A stretch of DNA of 64,000 nt from Variovorax soli NBRC 106424 (GTDB lineage Bacteria > Pseudomonadota > Gammaproteobacteria > Burkholderiales > Burkholderiaceae_C). Below, piece by piece: positions 11,701 to 20,318 of the stretch. The position numbers and the translations under genes were made by a program. The notes beneath the pieces are model-generated. The model was not told the origin of the DNA. It did no database searches and saw nothing but the letters and a program-made list of their open reading frames with translations. Each line of letters opens with the position of its first letter. Positions within the stretch are counted from its first letter, which is position 1. The DNA lies in the NCBI RefSeq assembly GCF_001591385.1, contig NZ_BCUU01000016.1:1-64000 (forward strand), written 5' to 3'.

Positions 11701-11908
11701 CCAAGGCCTGAGTGCCACTGCGCGCCGGCGCGCCTCTGGGCCGCCGAGCATCGCAGCCGCGGGCGGATCAGGGCCGCGCGCTGTTTGAGCGCAACGTAGT
11801 GGAGCGAGTTCGCGCGGACCCCGCCCGTGGCGAGAAGCGCAGGGGAGTCGGCGCAAAGCGCCGACCGGCACAGTGAAGCGCCGGTGCGCAGTGGCACTCA
11901 GGCCTTGG
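11701..11908. repeat. Long inverted-repeat element, copy B
   Basis: The 555-base gap 11550-12104 has no supported gene. It contains an element bounded by 31-base arms at 11701-11731 and 11878-11908 that match at 30 positions. Inside are a CTGTTTGAGCG...GCGAGTTC segment and a GTCGGCGCAAAGCGCC block (11847-11862), both found in the opposite orientation in copy A at 10718-10976. The shared core shows the two are one repeat family with different outer arms. The remaining sequence, 11550-11700 and 11909-12104, shows nothing I can assign apart from the ribosome site of the next gene. Confidence 0.8.
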
Positions 11909-12104
11909 CCCGCGCGACACAAGCACGCAGTCCTGGTTCCGGGAGGCTCCCGATATCACATTCGACCAGGGGCCCATTCTCGAATCGCGACGACCCAAAG
12001 CCCCGCGCTCATGCAAACTTCAGCTTATTTGCCCGACGCTCGCCCGCAGGTCTGACGAAGCAGGCCCAGCGTCGTCGTCCGCCCACGCCAGGAGACAACA
12101 ACCC

Positions 12105-13103
12105 ATGACCCCCACCCGCAGAACACTGCTGCTGTGCGCAGCCGGCGCCGCATTGGCTTCTTCGCTCGCACCGGCAGCAGCCTTTGCCCAAGGCGCGGCC
12201 GCCAACTACCCCGCCAAGCCCATCCGCCTGATCGTGCCCTTCCCGCCCGGCGGCGGCACCGACATCCTCTCGCGCCTGGTGGCCACCAAGCTCACCGAAT
12301 CCGCCAAGTGGACCGTGGTGGCCGACAACCGCGCCGGCGCCGGCGGCACCATCGGCATTGCCGAAGCCGCGCGCGCCGCGCCCACCGGCTATGACATCGT
12401 CATGGGCCAGAAGGACAACATGGTCGTCGCGCCCTGGCTCTACAAGAGCCTCAGCTACGACCCGGTCAAGGACTTCGTCGCCGTCGCCCACGTGGCCTAC
12501 ACGCCGGTGGTGATCGTCACGCGCACCGACTCCAAGTTCAAGACCCTGAAGGACGTGGTCGACGCTGCGCGCGCCCAGCCCGATGCCATCACCTTCGGCT
12601 CGCCCGGCAACGGCACCACCATCCACCTGGCCGGCGAGATCTTCAAGAGCGCGGCCAACATCAAGATCCGCCACGTGCCCTACAAGGGCTCCAACGCCGC
12701 GATGATGGACGTGCTGGCCGGCAACGTGGACCTGATGGTGTCCTCGCTGCCCTCGGCCATGGCGCAGATCAAGTCGGGCAAGCTGCGCCCGCTGGCCGTC
12801 ACCTCGATCAAGCGCAGCACCACGCTGCCCGACGTGCCCACTGTGGCCGAGCAGGGCTACAAGGACTTCGACGTCAGCACCTGGTATGGCCTGTTCCTGC
12901 CGGCCGGCACCTCGCCCGAGATCGTGGCCAAGGTCAATGCGGAGGTGAACAAGCTGCTGGCCCAGCCCGACGTGAAGCAGGCCATCCACGACCAGGGCGC
13001 CGAGCCGCAGTCGATGACGCCGGAGCAATTCGGCACGCTGCTCAAGACCGACTACCAGAAGTGGAAGGGCATCGTGCAGGCCTCGGGCGCCACGATCGAA
13101 TAG
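12105..13103 (+). CDS. Bug-family (TctC) tripartite tricarboxylate transporter substrate-binding protein
   Basis: A 332-residue periplasmic binding protein of the Bug/TctC family, which is greatly expanded in Burkholderiales. A signal peptide with a twin-arginine-like start (TRRT), hydrophobic core and AFA-type cleavage region spans about residues 1-28. It is followed by the family hallmarks YPAKPIRLIVPFPPGGGTDI and GFGSPGNGTT-like ligand loops. There are no tctA/tctB membrane genes beside it, so it is an orphan receptor, common in this lineage; the ligand is unknown. A CAGGAGAC site precedes the ATG. It is convergent with a LysR gene and shares a terminator with it. Confidence 0.92.
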   Translation: MTPTRRTLLLCAAGAALASSLAPAAAFAQGAAANYPAKPIRLIVPFPPGGGTDILSRLVATKLTESAKWTVVADNRAGAGGTIGIAEAARAAPTGYDIVMGQKDNMVVAPWLYKSLSYDPVKDFVAVAHVAYTPVVIVTRTDSKFKTLKDVVDAARAQPDAITFGSPGNGTTIHLAGEIFKSAANIKIRHVPYKGSNAAMMDVLAGNVDLMVSSLPSAMAQIKSGKLRPLAVTSIKRSTTLPDVPTVAEQGYKDFDVSTWYGLFLPAGTSPEIVAKVNAEVNKLLAQPDVKQAIHDQGAEPQSMTPEQFGTLLKTDYQKWKGIVQASGATIE

Positions 13104-13112
13104 TCAGCAAGG

Positions 13113-13138
13113 AAGGCCGGCTAGGGCTTGCCGGCCTT
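13113..13138. terminator. Bidirectional terminator between tctC-like gene and lysR
   Basis: A perfect nine-base stem AAGGCCGGC (13113-13121) / GCCGGCCTT (13130-13138) separates two convergent genes. It is followed by CTT-CTT on the plus strand and a short TT-rich end on the minus strand. The lysR stop codon lies inside the stem. Confidence 0.6.
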
Positions 13139-14047
13139 CTTCGTCGCCGTCTTCTTGATCACGAATGCGGTGATGAAGTCGACAAAGCTCTGCGCCGCCG
13201 GCGACAGCGACCTGGCGGCGGCGTTGAAGATGCAGACCTCACGGTAGAACACCGGCTCGGCCAGCGGCCGCATCACCAGGCCATGGCCTTGCACCAGCGG
13301 GGCTGCGTACGAGGGGCAGGCCGTCACGCCCAGGCCGGCCGCCACCAGGCCCAGCGCGGTAGTCATGTAGGACACCTGGTGCACCGGCAGCAGCATGGGC
13401 GGCGCGGCCAGTCCGGCTGCCGCCAGTTCGGGCTCCAGTCGCCGCATGAAATCGTGCGTGGGCGCGATGAAGGGCAGGCCGGCCAGCTCGCGCCAGCGCA
13501 CCTGCTTGCGGCGGGCCAACGGGTGGTCGGGTTTGCAGATGAAGTGATGGCGGTCGCGCAGCAGCGGCCGGCGCTCCACCTCGGGCGGCGCCGCCACGTC
13601 GGGTCCGACGGCCAGTTCCGACTGGCCCGCCAGCACCCGCTCCAGCATCTGCTCGGGCACCGTGTCCAGCAGCCGCACCTCGATGTGCGGATGGTGTTCG
13701 CGGTAGGCGGCAATCACTTGCGGCATCAGCGTGCAGGCCATCATCTGCGGCGCGGCCACGCGCAGCAGGCCCTTCTTCTTGTCCCGCAGTTCGCCCACGC
13801 TGTGCACGGCCTCCTCCAGTTCGCTCAGCATTCGCTGCGCAAAGGGGTACAGGTCGCGGCCGGCTTCGGACAGCTCCACGCGCCGCGTGTTGCGGTCGAG
13901 CAGGCGCACGCCCAGTTCGGATTCGAGCTCGCGCACCAGCACGCTCATGGCGGCCTGCGTCAGGTGCAGCTGCTTGGCCGCTTCGGTGAAGCTGGCGCAG
14001 TCGGCCACGGCGACGAATGCGCGCAGCTGGCGCAGGGTGAGATTCAT
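13121..14047 (-). CDS. LysR-family transcriptional regulator
   Basis: A 308-residue LysR-type regulator: N-terminal winged HTH (MNLTLRQLRAFVAVADCASF, then AAKQLHLTQAAMSVLVREL) and a C-terminal substrate-binding domain. The start at 14047 overlaps the stop of the upstream mnhG by four bases (ATGA), so it seems translationally coupled to the Mrp antiporter operon. LysR genes are usually divergent from their targets. The orphan Bug gene downstream is convergent. The effector and targets are unknown; control of the antiporter or of the Bug protein are both possible. The last residues are basic (KKTATKKAGKP). Confidence 0.9.
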   Translation of the reverse strand: MNLTLRQLRAFVAVADCASFTEAAKQLHLTQAAMSVLVRELESELGVRLLDRNTRRVELSEAGRDLYPFAQRMLSELEEAVHSVGELRDKKKGLLRVAAPQMMACTLMPQVIAAYREHHPHIEVRLLDTVPEQMLERVLAGQSELAVGPDVAAPPEVERRPLLRDRHHFICKPDHPLARRKQVRWRELAGLPFIAPTHDFMRRLEPELAAAGLAAPPMLLPVHQVSYMTTALGLVAAGLGVTACPSYAAPLVQGHGLVMRPLAEPVFYREVCIFNAAARSLSPAAQSFVDFITAFVIKKTATKKAGKP

Positions 14048-14439
14048 GCCGCCGGCGGTTGATTGTCGCGCGGCCTGGAAGTCGAGGGCGGCGGCACCTT
14101 CTTCTGGCCGACGTCGGTGGTGCGCGCGCGGAACAGCGCGGCGCGCACCAGGAAGATGGTGGTCACCGGTGCCGTGAGCGCCACGAACACCGCGATCAGG
14201 ATCGCGTGCAGGAACAGGCTGTGGCCCTGCACCGAGAAATACACGATGGTCGCGATGGTCAGGCTCCACACGCCCACCGTCGCGCCCAGCGTGGGCGCAT
14301 GGATGCGCCGGAAGAAGGTGGGCAGCCGCACCAGGCCGAAGGAGCCGATGGCCGCGAAGGCCGCGCCCACCACGGCGAACACGCCGGTGACGATCTCGGC
14401 CCACAGCGGCAGGGGGCCCATGATGAAGTCTTCGGTCAT
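14044..14439 (-). CDS. mnhG: Na+/H+ (Mrp-type) antiporter subunit G
   Basis: A 131-residue membrane protein of the MnhG/PhaG family with three hydrophobic segments and the conserved region GSFGLVRLPTFFRRIHAPT. It is the last antiporter gene. Its ATG overlaps the mnhF stop by four bases, and its stop overlaps the lysR start. The C-terminus is a hydrophilic, proline-rich tail. The multi-subunit Mrp complex exchanges Na+ or K+ for protons at the cytoplasmic membrane. Confidence 0.9.
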   Translation of the reverse strand: MTEDFIMGPLPLWAEIVTGVFAVVGAAFAAIGSFGLVRLPTFFRRIHAPTLGATVGVWSLTIATIVYFSVQGHSLFLHAILIAVFVALTAPVTTIFLVRAALFRARTTDVGQKKVPPPSTSRPRDNQPPAA

Positions 14440-14714
14440 TCGATGACCTCCCCGCGCAGCAGGAACTTGGCCAGCGAGGTGGAGCCCACGAAGCCGAACA
14501 GCGCGATGAGCATTGCCGCCTCGAAGTACACGTTGCTCGAATAGTTGATGCCCAGCACCAGCATCATCAGCATGCCGTTGATGTAGAGGCAGTCCAGCGC
14601 GGTGATGCGGTCCTGCGCGGCGGGGCCGGCCAGCAGGCGGTACAGGGCGCACAGCATGGCCACCGCCAGCAGCAGCAGCGCGAGCTTGAGTGACCAGAAG
14701 AGCACGGGGGTCAT
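14436..14714 (-). CDS. mnhF: Mrp-type antiporter subunit F
   Basis: A 92-residue protein with three hydrophobic segments, matching MnhF/PhaF (RLLAGPAAQDRITALD is the family signature). The four-base overlaps with mnhE upstream and mnhG downstream show a translationally coupled operon. The small size is normal for the family. Confidence 0.9.
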   Translation of the reverse strand: MTPVLFWSLKLALLLLAVAMLCALYRLLAGPAAQDRITALDCLYINGMLMMLVLGINYSSNVYFEAAMLIALFGFVGSTSLAKFLLRGEVIE

Positions 14715-15202
14715 GACTCGAAGATCTCCATGAGGGGACGCTCGTAGCGCGTCTTGATGAGCTCGATGAAGGCCGCGTCGTCCTGCAGGTCGAACACGTG
14801 GATGATGAGCGTGGCGCGGTCCAGCGACAGTTCGGCCCAGGCGGTGCCGGGCGTCAGGCAGAAGATCATCGCCAGCACCGCCAGGCCGCTGGGGTCGCGC
14901 ATGTCCAGCGGAATGTGGATGAAGTGCGAGGCAATGCCCTTCGTGCGGCGCGTGAGCAGCAGCCGGGCCACGTCCCATGCCGACTGCAGCAGGTCCTGCA
15001 TGACGTGCCCCGCCAGCTTCAGCGCCACCAGCGGGCGCCGCACCGAGGCTTCCTTCGGCCGCAGGCTGCGCGTGAGCAGCGGCACGCCCACCGCCAGCAC
15101 GGCGGCCAGCAGCAAGGTGGCCGGGTGCAGCGACTGGTTGAGCAGCACCCACACGGCGAACAGCGCCAGCGACAGGATGGGCGAGGGCATCCAGCGCTTC
15201 AT
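14711..15202 (-). CDS. mnhE: Mrp-type antiporter subunit E
   Basis: A 163-residue MnhE/PhaE protein with N-terminal membrane helices (SLALFAVWVLLNQSLH) and the family's C-terminal cytoplasmic region, including LTPGTAWAELS and HVFDL. Start 15202 (MKRWMPSP) overlaps the mnhD stop by four bases. It is a required non-catalytic subunit of the cation/proton antiporter. Confidence 0.9.
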   Translation of the reverse strand: MKRWMPSPILSLALFAVWVLLNQSLHPATLLLAAVLAVGVPLLTRSLRPKEASVRRPLVALKLAGHVMQDLLQSAWDVARLLLTRRTKGIASHFIHIPLDMRDPSGLAVLAMIFCLTPGTAWAELSLDRATLIIHVFDLQDDAAFIELIKTRYERPLMEIFES

Positions 15203-16914
15203 GGCAGCGGAGCCCTCGGTACGTCGGTGGCCGTCGGCGAAGGCTTCTGCCGGGCCCTGAGCACCGCGCGCCGATAGTCCTGCGGCGAACGCAGTTCCTG
15301 TGCAGTGGCCTGCGCATGGTGCATGACGGGGCCCGCGCCGACGGTGAGCGCCAGGCTGGCCCCCAGCAGCGCGGCCACCGGCAGCACCTCCAGCGCACGC
15401 AGGCTGGGTTGCCCGCCTTCGGGCGTGGTCCAGAAATGGCGGATGCCGGCACGGCTGAAGGCCACCAGCGTGAAGAAGCCCGAGACCAGCAGCAGCGCCA
15501 GGAAGGTCCAGCCCGCGGCATTGAGCGAGGGCGCCTCCATCACGCCCGACAGCATGGCGAACTTGCCCACGAAGCCGGACAGCGGCGGCAGCCCCGCCAG
15601 CAGCAGCGTGCAGAACACGAAGGACAGCCCCAGGAAGGCGACGCCGGCCGGAATGGCGCGGCCGTACAGCGCCTGCTCGTCGTCGTCCAGGTTCACGTCG
15701 CCCAGCGGCTTGAGGTCTTCGGCCAGGAAGGGCGCGGCGCCGGCGGACTCGAAGGCGGCGATGCTGGAGCCGGCATTGCGCCAGCGCTCGATCATGTCGA
15801 TGAGCAGGAAGAAGCCTGCAGCCGCCAGCGTGGAGCTCAGCATGTAGTAGAGCGCGCCGGCCCACACGCCCGGCTGTGCGAGCCCGACCGCGGCCAGCAG
15901 CGTGCCGGCCGACATGAGCACCCCGAAGCTCGCCAGGTTGGCCAGCCGCTGCGTGCCGATGGTGCCCAGCGCCGCCACGAACAGCGTGACCAGCCCGATG
16001 GCGATGAGCACGTTCTGGCCGAAGAAGCCGCCGTTGATATAGGGCGCGTCCGCCACGAAGAACAGCGTCCACAGGCGCAGCACGGTGTACACGCCCAGCT
16101 TGGTGAGCAGCGTGAACACGGCGCTCACCGGCAGCACGGCCGCGCTGTAGGCCGGCACCAGCCAGAAGTTCAGCGGCCAGGCCCCCGCCTTGGCGAAGAA
16201 GGCCACGGCCAGGATCGCGCCGGCCGCATGCACCAGGCCGCGGTCCGCCGCGGGCAGCTGGGCAATGCGCGCGCCCAGGTCCGCCATGTTCAGCGTGCCC
16301 GTGGCGCCGTACATCATCGCCGCGCCGATGAGGAAGAGGGCCGACGCGGCCAGGTTGATCGCGATGTAGTGCAGCCCGGCGCGCGCGCGCAGCTTGCCCG
16401 AGCCGTGCAGCAGCAATCCGTAGGAGGCCGCCAGCATCACCTCGAAGAACACGAAGAGGTTGAACAGGTCGCCGGTGAGGAAGGCGCCGTTCAGGCCCAT
16501 CAGCTGCAATTGCAGCAGCGGATGGAAGTGCACGCCCGCCCGGTCCCAGCGCGAGGTGGAATAGATGGACGCGGCGAATGCGATCACGCCGGTGAGCGCC
16601 ACCATCATGGTCGACAGCCGGTCGGCCACCAGCACGATGCCGAAGGGCGCGCGCCAGTTGCCCGGCAGGTACACGCCGATGGAGCCCGGCCCGCCGCCGG
16701 TGCCGGGCGCGTTCACCCAGCGCAGCAGCGCCAGCGCCACGAGCAGGCCCAGCAGCCCGGAGGCGACGGTCAGCACCGACTTGATGCGCCGGTGCCGCTC
16801 CTCGAGCGTGAGCATCAGCCCGGCGGTGAGCAGCGGCAGCAGGATCGGCACCGCCACCAGGTGCGGCATGGTGGCTTCGAGCAGGCGGTCGAGCAGGGCG
16901 AAGAAGGAGGTCAT
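15199..16914 (-). CDS. mnhD: Mrp-type antiporter subunit D
   Basis: A 571-residue polytopic protein of the NuoM/N-like proton-translocating family (Proton_antipo_M). It carries motifs such as GDLFNLFVFFEVML near residue 140 and KAGAWPLNFWLVPAYS near residue 240, which hold the conserved membrane-embedded lysine and glutamate of this family. It lies between mnhC and mnhE with four-base overlaps on both sides. The length is slightly over the usual value because of a hydrophilic C-terminal tail. Confidence 0.92.
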   Translation of the reverse strand: MTSFFALLDRLLEATMPHLVAVPILLPLLTAGLMLTLEERHRRIKSVLTVASGLLGLLVALALLRWVNAPGTGGGPGSIGVYLPGNWRAPFGIVLVADRLSTMMVALTGVIAFAASIYSTSRWDRAGVHFHPLLQLQLMGLNGAFLTGDLFNLFVFFEVMLAASYGLLLHGSGKLRARAGLHYIAINLAASALFLIGAAMMYGATGTLNMADLGARIAQLPAADRGLVHAAGAILAVAFFAKAGAWPLNFWLVPAYSAAVLPVSAVFTLLTKLGVYTVLRLWTLFFVADAPYINGGFFGQNVLIAIGLVTLFVAALGTIGTQRLANLASFGVLMSAGTLLAAVGLAQPGVWAGALYYMLSSTLAAAGFFLLIDMIERWRNAGSSIAAFESAGAAPFLAEDLKPLGDVNLDDDEQALYGRAIPAGVAFLGLSFVFCTLLLAGLPPLSGFVGKFAMLSGVMEAPSLNAAGWTFLALLLVSGFFTLVAFSRAGIRHFWTTPEGGQPSLRALEVLPVAALLGASLALTVGAGPVMHHAQATAQELRSPQDYRRAVLRARQKPSPTATDVPRAPLP

Positions 16915-17255
16915 CGCTCGCCTTCCTCGCCGTCCACGTGGTCGGTCCCGTGCAGGCCGCGCGTGGCCAGCAGCACCACCAGGAACAGGGCGGTCATGGC
17001 AAAGCCGATGACGATGGCCGTGAGCACCAGGGCCTGCGGCATCGGGTCGGCCGTGTTGGCCAGGGTGGCGGTAATGCCCGGCACCAGGATGGGCTCGCTG
17101 TCCACCTTGAGCCGGCCCATGCTGAAGATGAAGAGGTTGACCGCGTACGACAGCAGCGTCAGGCCCATGATCACCTGGAAGCTGCGCGGACGCAGCAGCA
17201 GGTACACGCCCGAGGCAGTGAGAACGCCGATGGCGATGGCGAGCACGGCTTGCAT
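16911..17255 (-). CDS. mnhC: Mrp-type antiporter subunit C
   Basis: A 114-residue NuoK-like subunit with three membrane helices (MQAVLAIAIGVLTASGVYLL; then VIMGLTLLSYAVNLFIF; then ALVLTAIVIGFAMTALFLVV). The conserved glycine-rich and asparagine-bearing segment GLTLLSYAVNL is visible. The start codon at 17255 shares a base with the mnhA stop. It sits in the canonical position between the A/B fusion and D. Confidence 0.92.
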   Translation of the reverse strand: MQAVLAIAIGVLTASGVYLLLRPRSFQVIMGLTLLSYAVNLFIFSMGRLKVDSEPILVPGITATLANTADPMPQALVLTAIVIGFAMTALFLVVLLATRGLHGTDHVDGEEGER

Positions 17256-20236
17256 CAGGCGGGCGCTCCGGTGGATGCCGCTTCGCGCGCGGCGGCTGCT
17301 TCGGCTTCTTCGGCCTTCTGCGCCTCCTCGGCCGCGCGCTCGCGCTGCTCGTCGGCCCAGCGGTGGCTGCGCACCGACTGGTGGGCCAGTGCCGTGAGGA
17401 TCAGCATGGTGGAGCCCAGCACCAGGGTGAACACCCCCATGTCGAAGAACAGCGCGCTGGGCACGTGCACCTCGCCCAGCACCGGCAGGTGCAGGTGCGC
17501 GGTGTGCGTGGTCAGGAAGGGGTAGTCCAGCACCAGCGCGCCCAGGCCCGTGGCCAGTGCCAGCAGCAGGCCGGTGGCGATCCAGCGGCGCGGGTAGATG
17601 CGCAGGTGCTCTTCCACCCACTCGGTGCCCGAGACGATGTACTGCAGAAGCAGCGCCACCGACATCACCAGCCCGGCCACGAAGCCGCCGCCCGGCTGGT
17701 TGTGGCCGCGCATGAAGAAGTAGACCGACACCAGCACCGACAGCGGCAGCAGCAGCCGCACCAGCACGGCCGGCACCATCAGGTAGCCGACGGCGGTGTC
17801 GTGCGCCAGGCGCGGGTTGACCAGGTCGCTGTCGCCTTCCTGTTGCTTCACCAGCTGCTGCGGCGGCAGCGCCATCGACTCGACGGCCGGACGGAAGCGG
17901 CGCAGCAGCGCATACACCGTGAGCGCCACCGCGCCCAGCACCGTGATCTCGCCGAAGGTGTCGAAGCCGCGGAAGTCCACCAGCATCACGTTCACGACGT
18001 TGGTGCCGCCGCCTTCGCTCAGGGCATGGTCCAGGAAGAAGCCGGAGATGCTCTGCGGGAAAGGCCGCGTCATCAGCATCCAGGCCAGCGCCGCCATGCC
18101 GCAGCCGGCCGCGCCGGCAATGAAGAGGTCGCGCCCGCGGCGGCCCCAGCGGCGAATCCGGGAACCCACGGGCAGTTCGGCCTGCTTGCGCAGCGGCAGC
18201 CAGCGCAGGCCCAGCAGCATCAGCACGGTGGTGACCGTCTCGGCAATGAGCTGCGTCAGCGCCAGGTCGGGCGCGGAGAACCAGATGAAGGTGATGCAGC
18301 ACACCAGGCCCGCGCCGGCGCTGAGCATGAGCGCCGCGAGCCGGTGGTACTTGGCCTGCCAGGCGGCGGTGACGGCGCAGATGCCGCCCAGCAGCCAGGT
18401 CATGGCGAACATTGGCGAGAAGGGCAGCAGCCCGGTGGGCTGGTGGCTGGCGGGCTGCAGGTAGAGCGCGGCCGTTGCGCCGCCCACCGCCAGCGCCGCC
18501 ATGAAGAGCAGCTGCGTCTGCAGGCGGCGCGTGCCCAGGATGCGGCGCCCGCGCCGGCCGGCTTCGCTCAGGCGTGCCAGCGAGTTCTCGAAAACGCGCT
18601 GCCCGTCGAAGCGATGCAGCAGCGGCGTGAACGCCAGGCCGCCGCGCGCACGCCGCCAGCGGTGCACCAGGTAGATGAAGACGCCGCCGCCCATGGCCAC
18701 GAAGCTCATGAGCAGGGGCAGGTTGAAGCCGTGCCACAAGGCCAGCGTGTAGTCGGGCAGCGTGCCGCCCACCACCGGTGCCGCCGCCGCGGCGAGCAGG
18801 GGGCCCACCGACCAGGCCGGCGCAATGCCCACCACCAGGCAGATCACCACCAGCACCTCGCCTGGCACCCGCATCCAGCGCGGCGGCTCGTGCGGCACCT
18901 TGGGCACGTCGTCGACGGTGCAGGGCGGGCCGAAGAACACGTCGACCACCAGGCGCAGCGAATAGGCCACGCTGAACATGCCCGCCAGCGTGGCGATGAG
19001 CGGCAGCACGGTGCTCACCCAGGGGGCGGCCTCGATGTAGACGGTCTCGGCGAAGAACATCTCCTTGGACAGGAAGCCGTTGAGCAGCGGCACGCCGGCC
19101 ATGGCCGCGCTGGCGATGATGGCCAGCGTGCCCGTGATGGGCATCAGCTTGAGAAGGCCGCTGAGCTTGCGGATGTCGCGCGTGCCGCTCTCGTGGTCGA
19201 TGATGCCTGCCGCCATGAAGAGCGACGCCTTGAAGGTGGCGTGGTTCATTACGTGGAAGACCGCTGCCACCGCGGCCATGGGGCTGCCCAGCCCCAGCAG
19301 CAGCACGATCAACCCGAGGTGCGAGATGGTGGAGTAGGCCAGCAGCGCCTTCAGGTCGCGCTGGAACATGGCCACGTAGCCGCCCAGCAGCAGTGTGATG
19401 GCACCGGTGAAGCTCACCAGCCAGAACCAGGTCTCGGTGCCCGAGAGCACCGGCCACAGGCGCGCAAGCAGGAACACGCCCAGCTTCACCATGGTGGCCG
19501 AGTGCAGGTAGGCCGACACCGGCGTGGGCGCCGCCATGGCGCGCGGCAACCAGAAATGGAAAGGGAACTGCGCGCTCTTGGTGAAGGCGCCCAGCAGCAC
19601 CAGCAGCAGCGCCGGCAGGTACAGCGGGCTGGCGCGGACCTGGTCGCCGGCGGCCAGCACGTCGGCGAGCTCGTAGCTGCCCGTGATGCGCCCCAGCACC
19701 AGCACGCCGGCCAGCAGGCACAGCCCGCCCGCGCCGGTGATGGTGAGGGCCATGCGCGCGCCGCGCCGTGCGTCGCGCCGATGGTGCCAGTAGCCGATGA
19801 GCAGGAAGGAGAAGAGGCTGGTGAGTTCCCAGAACAGCACCAGCTGTATCAGGTTGCCCGAGAGAACCACGCCCAGCATGGCGCCCATGAAGGCGAGGAA
19901 GAAGGAGAAGAAGCGCGGCACCGGGTCCGAGGAGGACATGTAGTAGCGCGCATAGAGCACCACCAGCGCCCCGATGCCCAGCACCAGCATGGCGAAGAGC
20001 CACGAGAAGCCGTCCAGCCGCAGCACGAAGTCAAGCCCCAGCTCGGGCACCCAGCTGATGCGCTCGGTGATGATCTCGCCCCTGGCGATCCGCGGAAAGA
20101 GCCAGGCGATGGAGCCGGCGCATCCGAGCGCGACAAGGCCCGCCAGCGTCGATTCCCGGTTGCGTGCGTCAGAAGGCAACAGGGCCGCGAGGATGCTGGC
20201 GATGAAGGGCAGCGCGACAACGAGGACCAGCGACAT
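17255..20236 (-). CDS. mnhA: Mrp-type antiporter subunit A fused to subunit B domain
   Basis: This 993-residue protein combines a NuoL-like MnhA core (about residues 1-770, with HSATMVKLGVFLLARL and the family lysine/glutamate residues) with a C-terminal MnhB/PhaB domain (about 800-960, MRGHNQPGGGFVAGLVMS is diagnostic). It ends in a short charged tail. A/B fusion, group 2 Mrp type, is usual in proteobacteria (PhaAB), so this is an antiporter of six polypeptides and seven functions. It is the first gene of the operon. A 19-base palindrome sits immediately upstream of the ATG, where a ribosome site would be expected. Confidence 0.92.
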   Translation of the reverse strand: MSLVLVVALPFIASILAALLPSDARNRESTLAGLVALGCAGSIAWLFPRIARGEIITERISWVPELGLDFVLRLDGFSWLFAMLVLGIGALVVLYARYYMSSSDPVPRFFSFFLAFMGAMLGVVLSGNLIQLVLFWELTSLFSFLLIGYWHHRRDARRGARMALTITGAGGLCLLAGVLVLGRITGSYELADVLAAGDQVRASPLYLPALLLVLLGAFTKSAQFPFHFWLPRAMAAPTPVSAYLHSATMVKLGVFLLARLWPVLSGTETWFWLVSFTGAITLLLGGYVAMFQRDLKALLAYSTISHLGLIVLLLGLGSPMAAVAAVFHVMNHATFKASLFMAAGIIDHESGTRDIRKLSGLLKLMPITGTLAIIASAAMAGVPLLNGFLSKEMFFAETVYIEAAPWVSTVLPLIATLAGMFSVAYSLRLVVDVFFGPPCTVDDVPKVPHEPPRWMRVPGEVLVVICLVVGIAPAWSVGPLLAAAAAPVVGGTLPDYTLALWHGFNLPLLMSFVAMGGGVFIYLVHRWRRARGGLAFTPLLHRFDGQRVFENSLARLSEAGRRGRRILGTRRLQTQLLFMAALAVGGATAALYLQPASHQPTGLLPFSPMFAMTWLLGGICAVTAAWQAKYHRLAALMLSAGAGLVCCITFIWFSAPDLALTQLIAETVTTVLMLLGLRWLPLRKQAELPVGSRIRRWGRRGRDLFIAGAAGCGMAALAWMLMTRPFPQSISGFFLDHALSEGGGTNVVNVMLVDFRGFDTFGEITVLGAVALTVYALLRRFRPAVESMALPPQQLVKQQEGDSDLVNPRLAHDTAVGYLMVPAVLVRLLLPLSVLVSVYFFMRGHNQPGGGFVAGLVMSVALLLQYIVSGTEWVEEHLRIYPRRWIATGLLLALATGLGALVLDYPFLTTHTAHLHLPVLGEVHVPSALFFDMGVFTLVLGSTMLILTALAHQSVRSHRWADEQRERAAEEAQKAEEAEAAAAREAASTGAPA

Positions 20237-20238
20237 CG

Positions 20239-20257
20239 CGGTCGATTCTATCGACCG
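20239..20257 (-). promoter_or_regulatory. Perfect palindrome abutting the mnhA start codon
   Basis: CGGTCGA-N5-TCGACCG is a perfect seven-base inverted repeat that ends two bases before the mnhA ATG (20236) on the minus strand. It occupies the place of the ribosome-binding site, and no purine-rich Shine-Dalgarno stretch is visible. It could be a repressor operator or an RNA hairpin that limits translation of the antiporter operon. Confidence 0.4.
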
Positions 20258-20318
20258 GTCTTGTCTTTTCCGCGGTGGCTCAGCGCAGTGAAGGGATACC
20301 GCGCGGCTCAGGCGCTCT

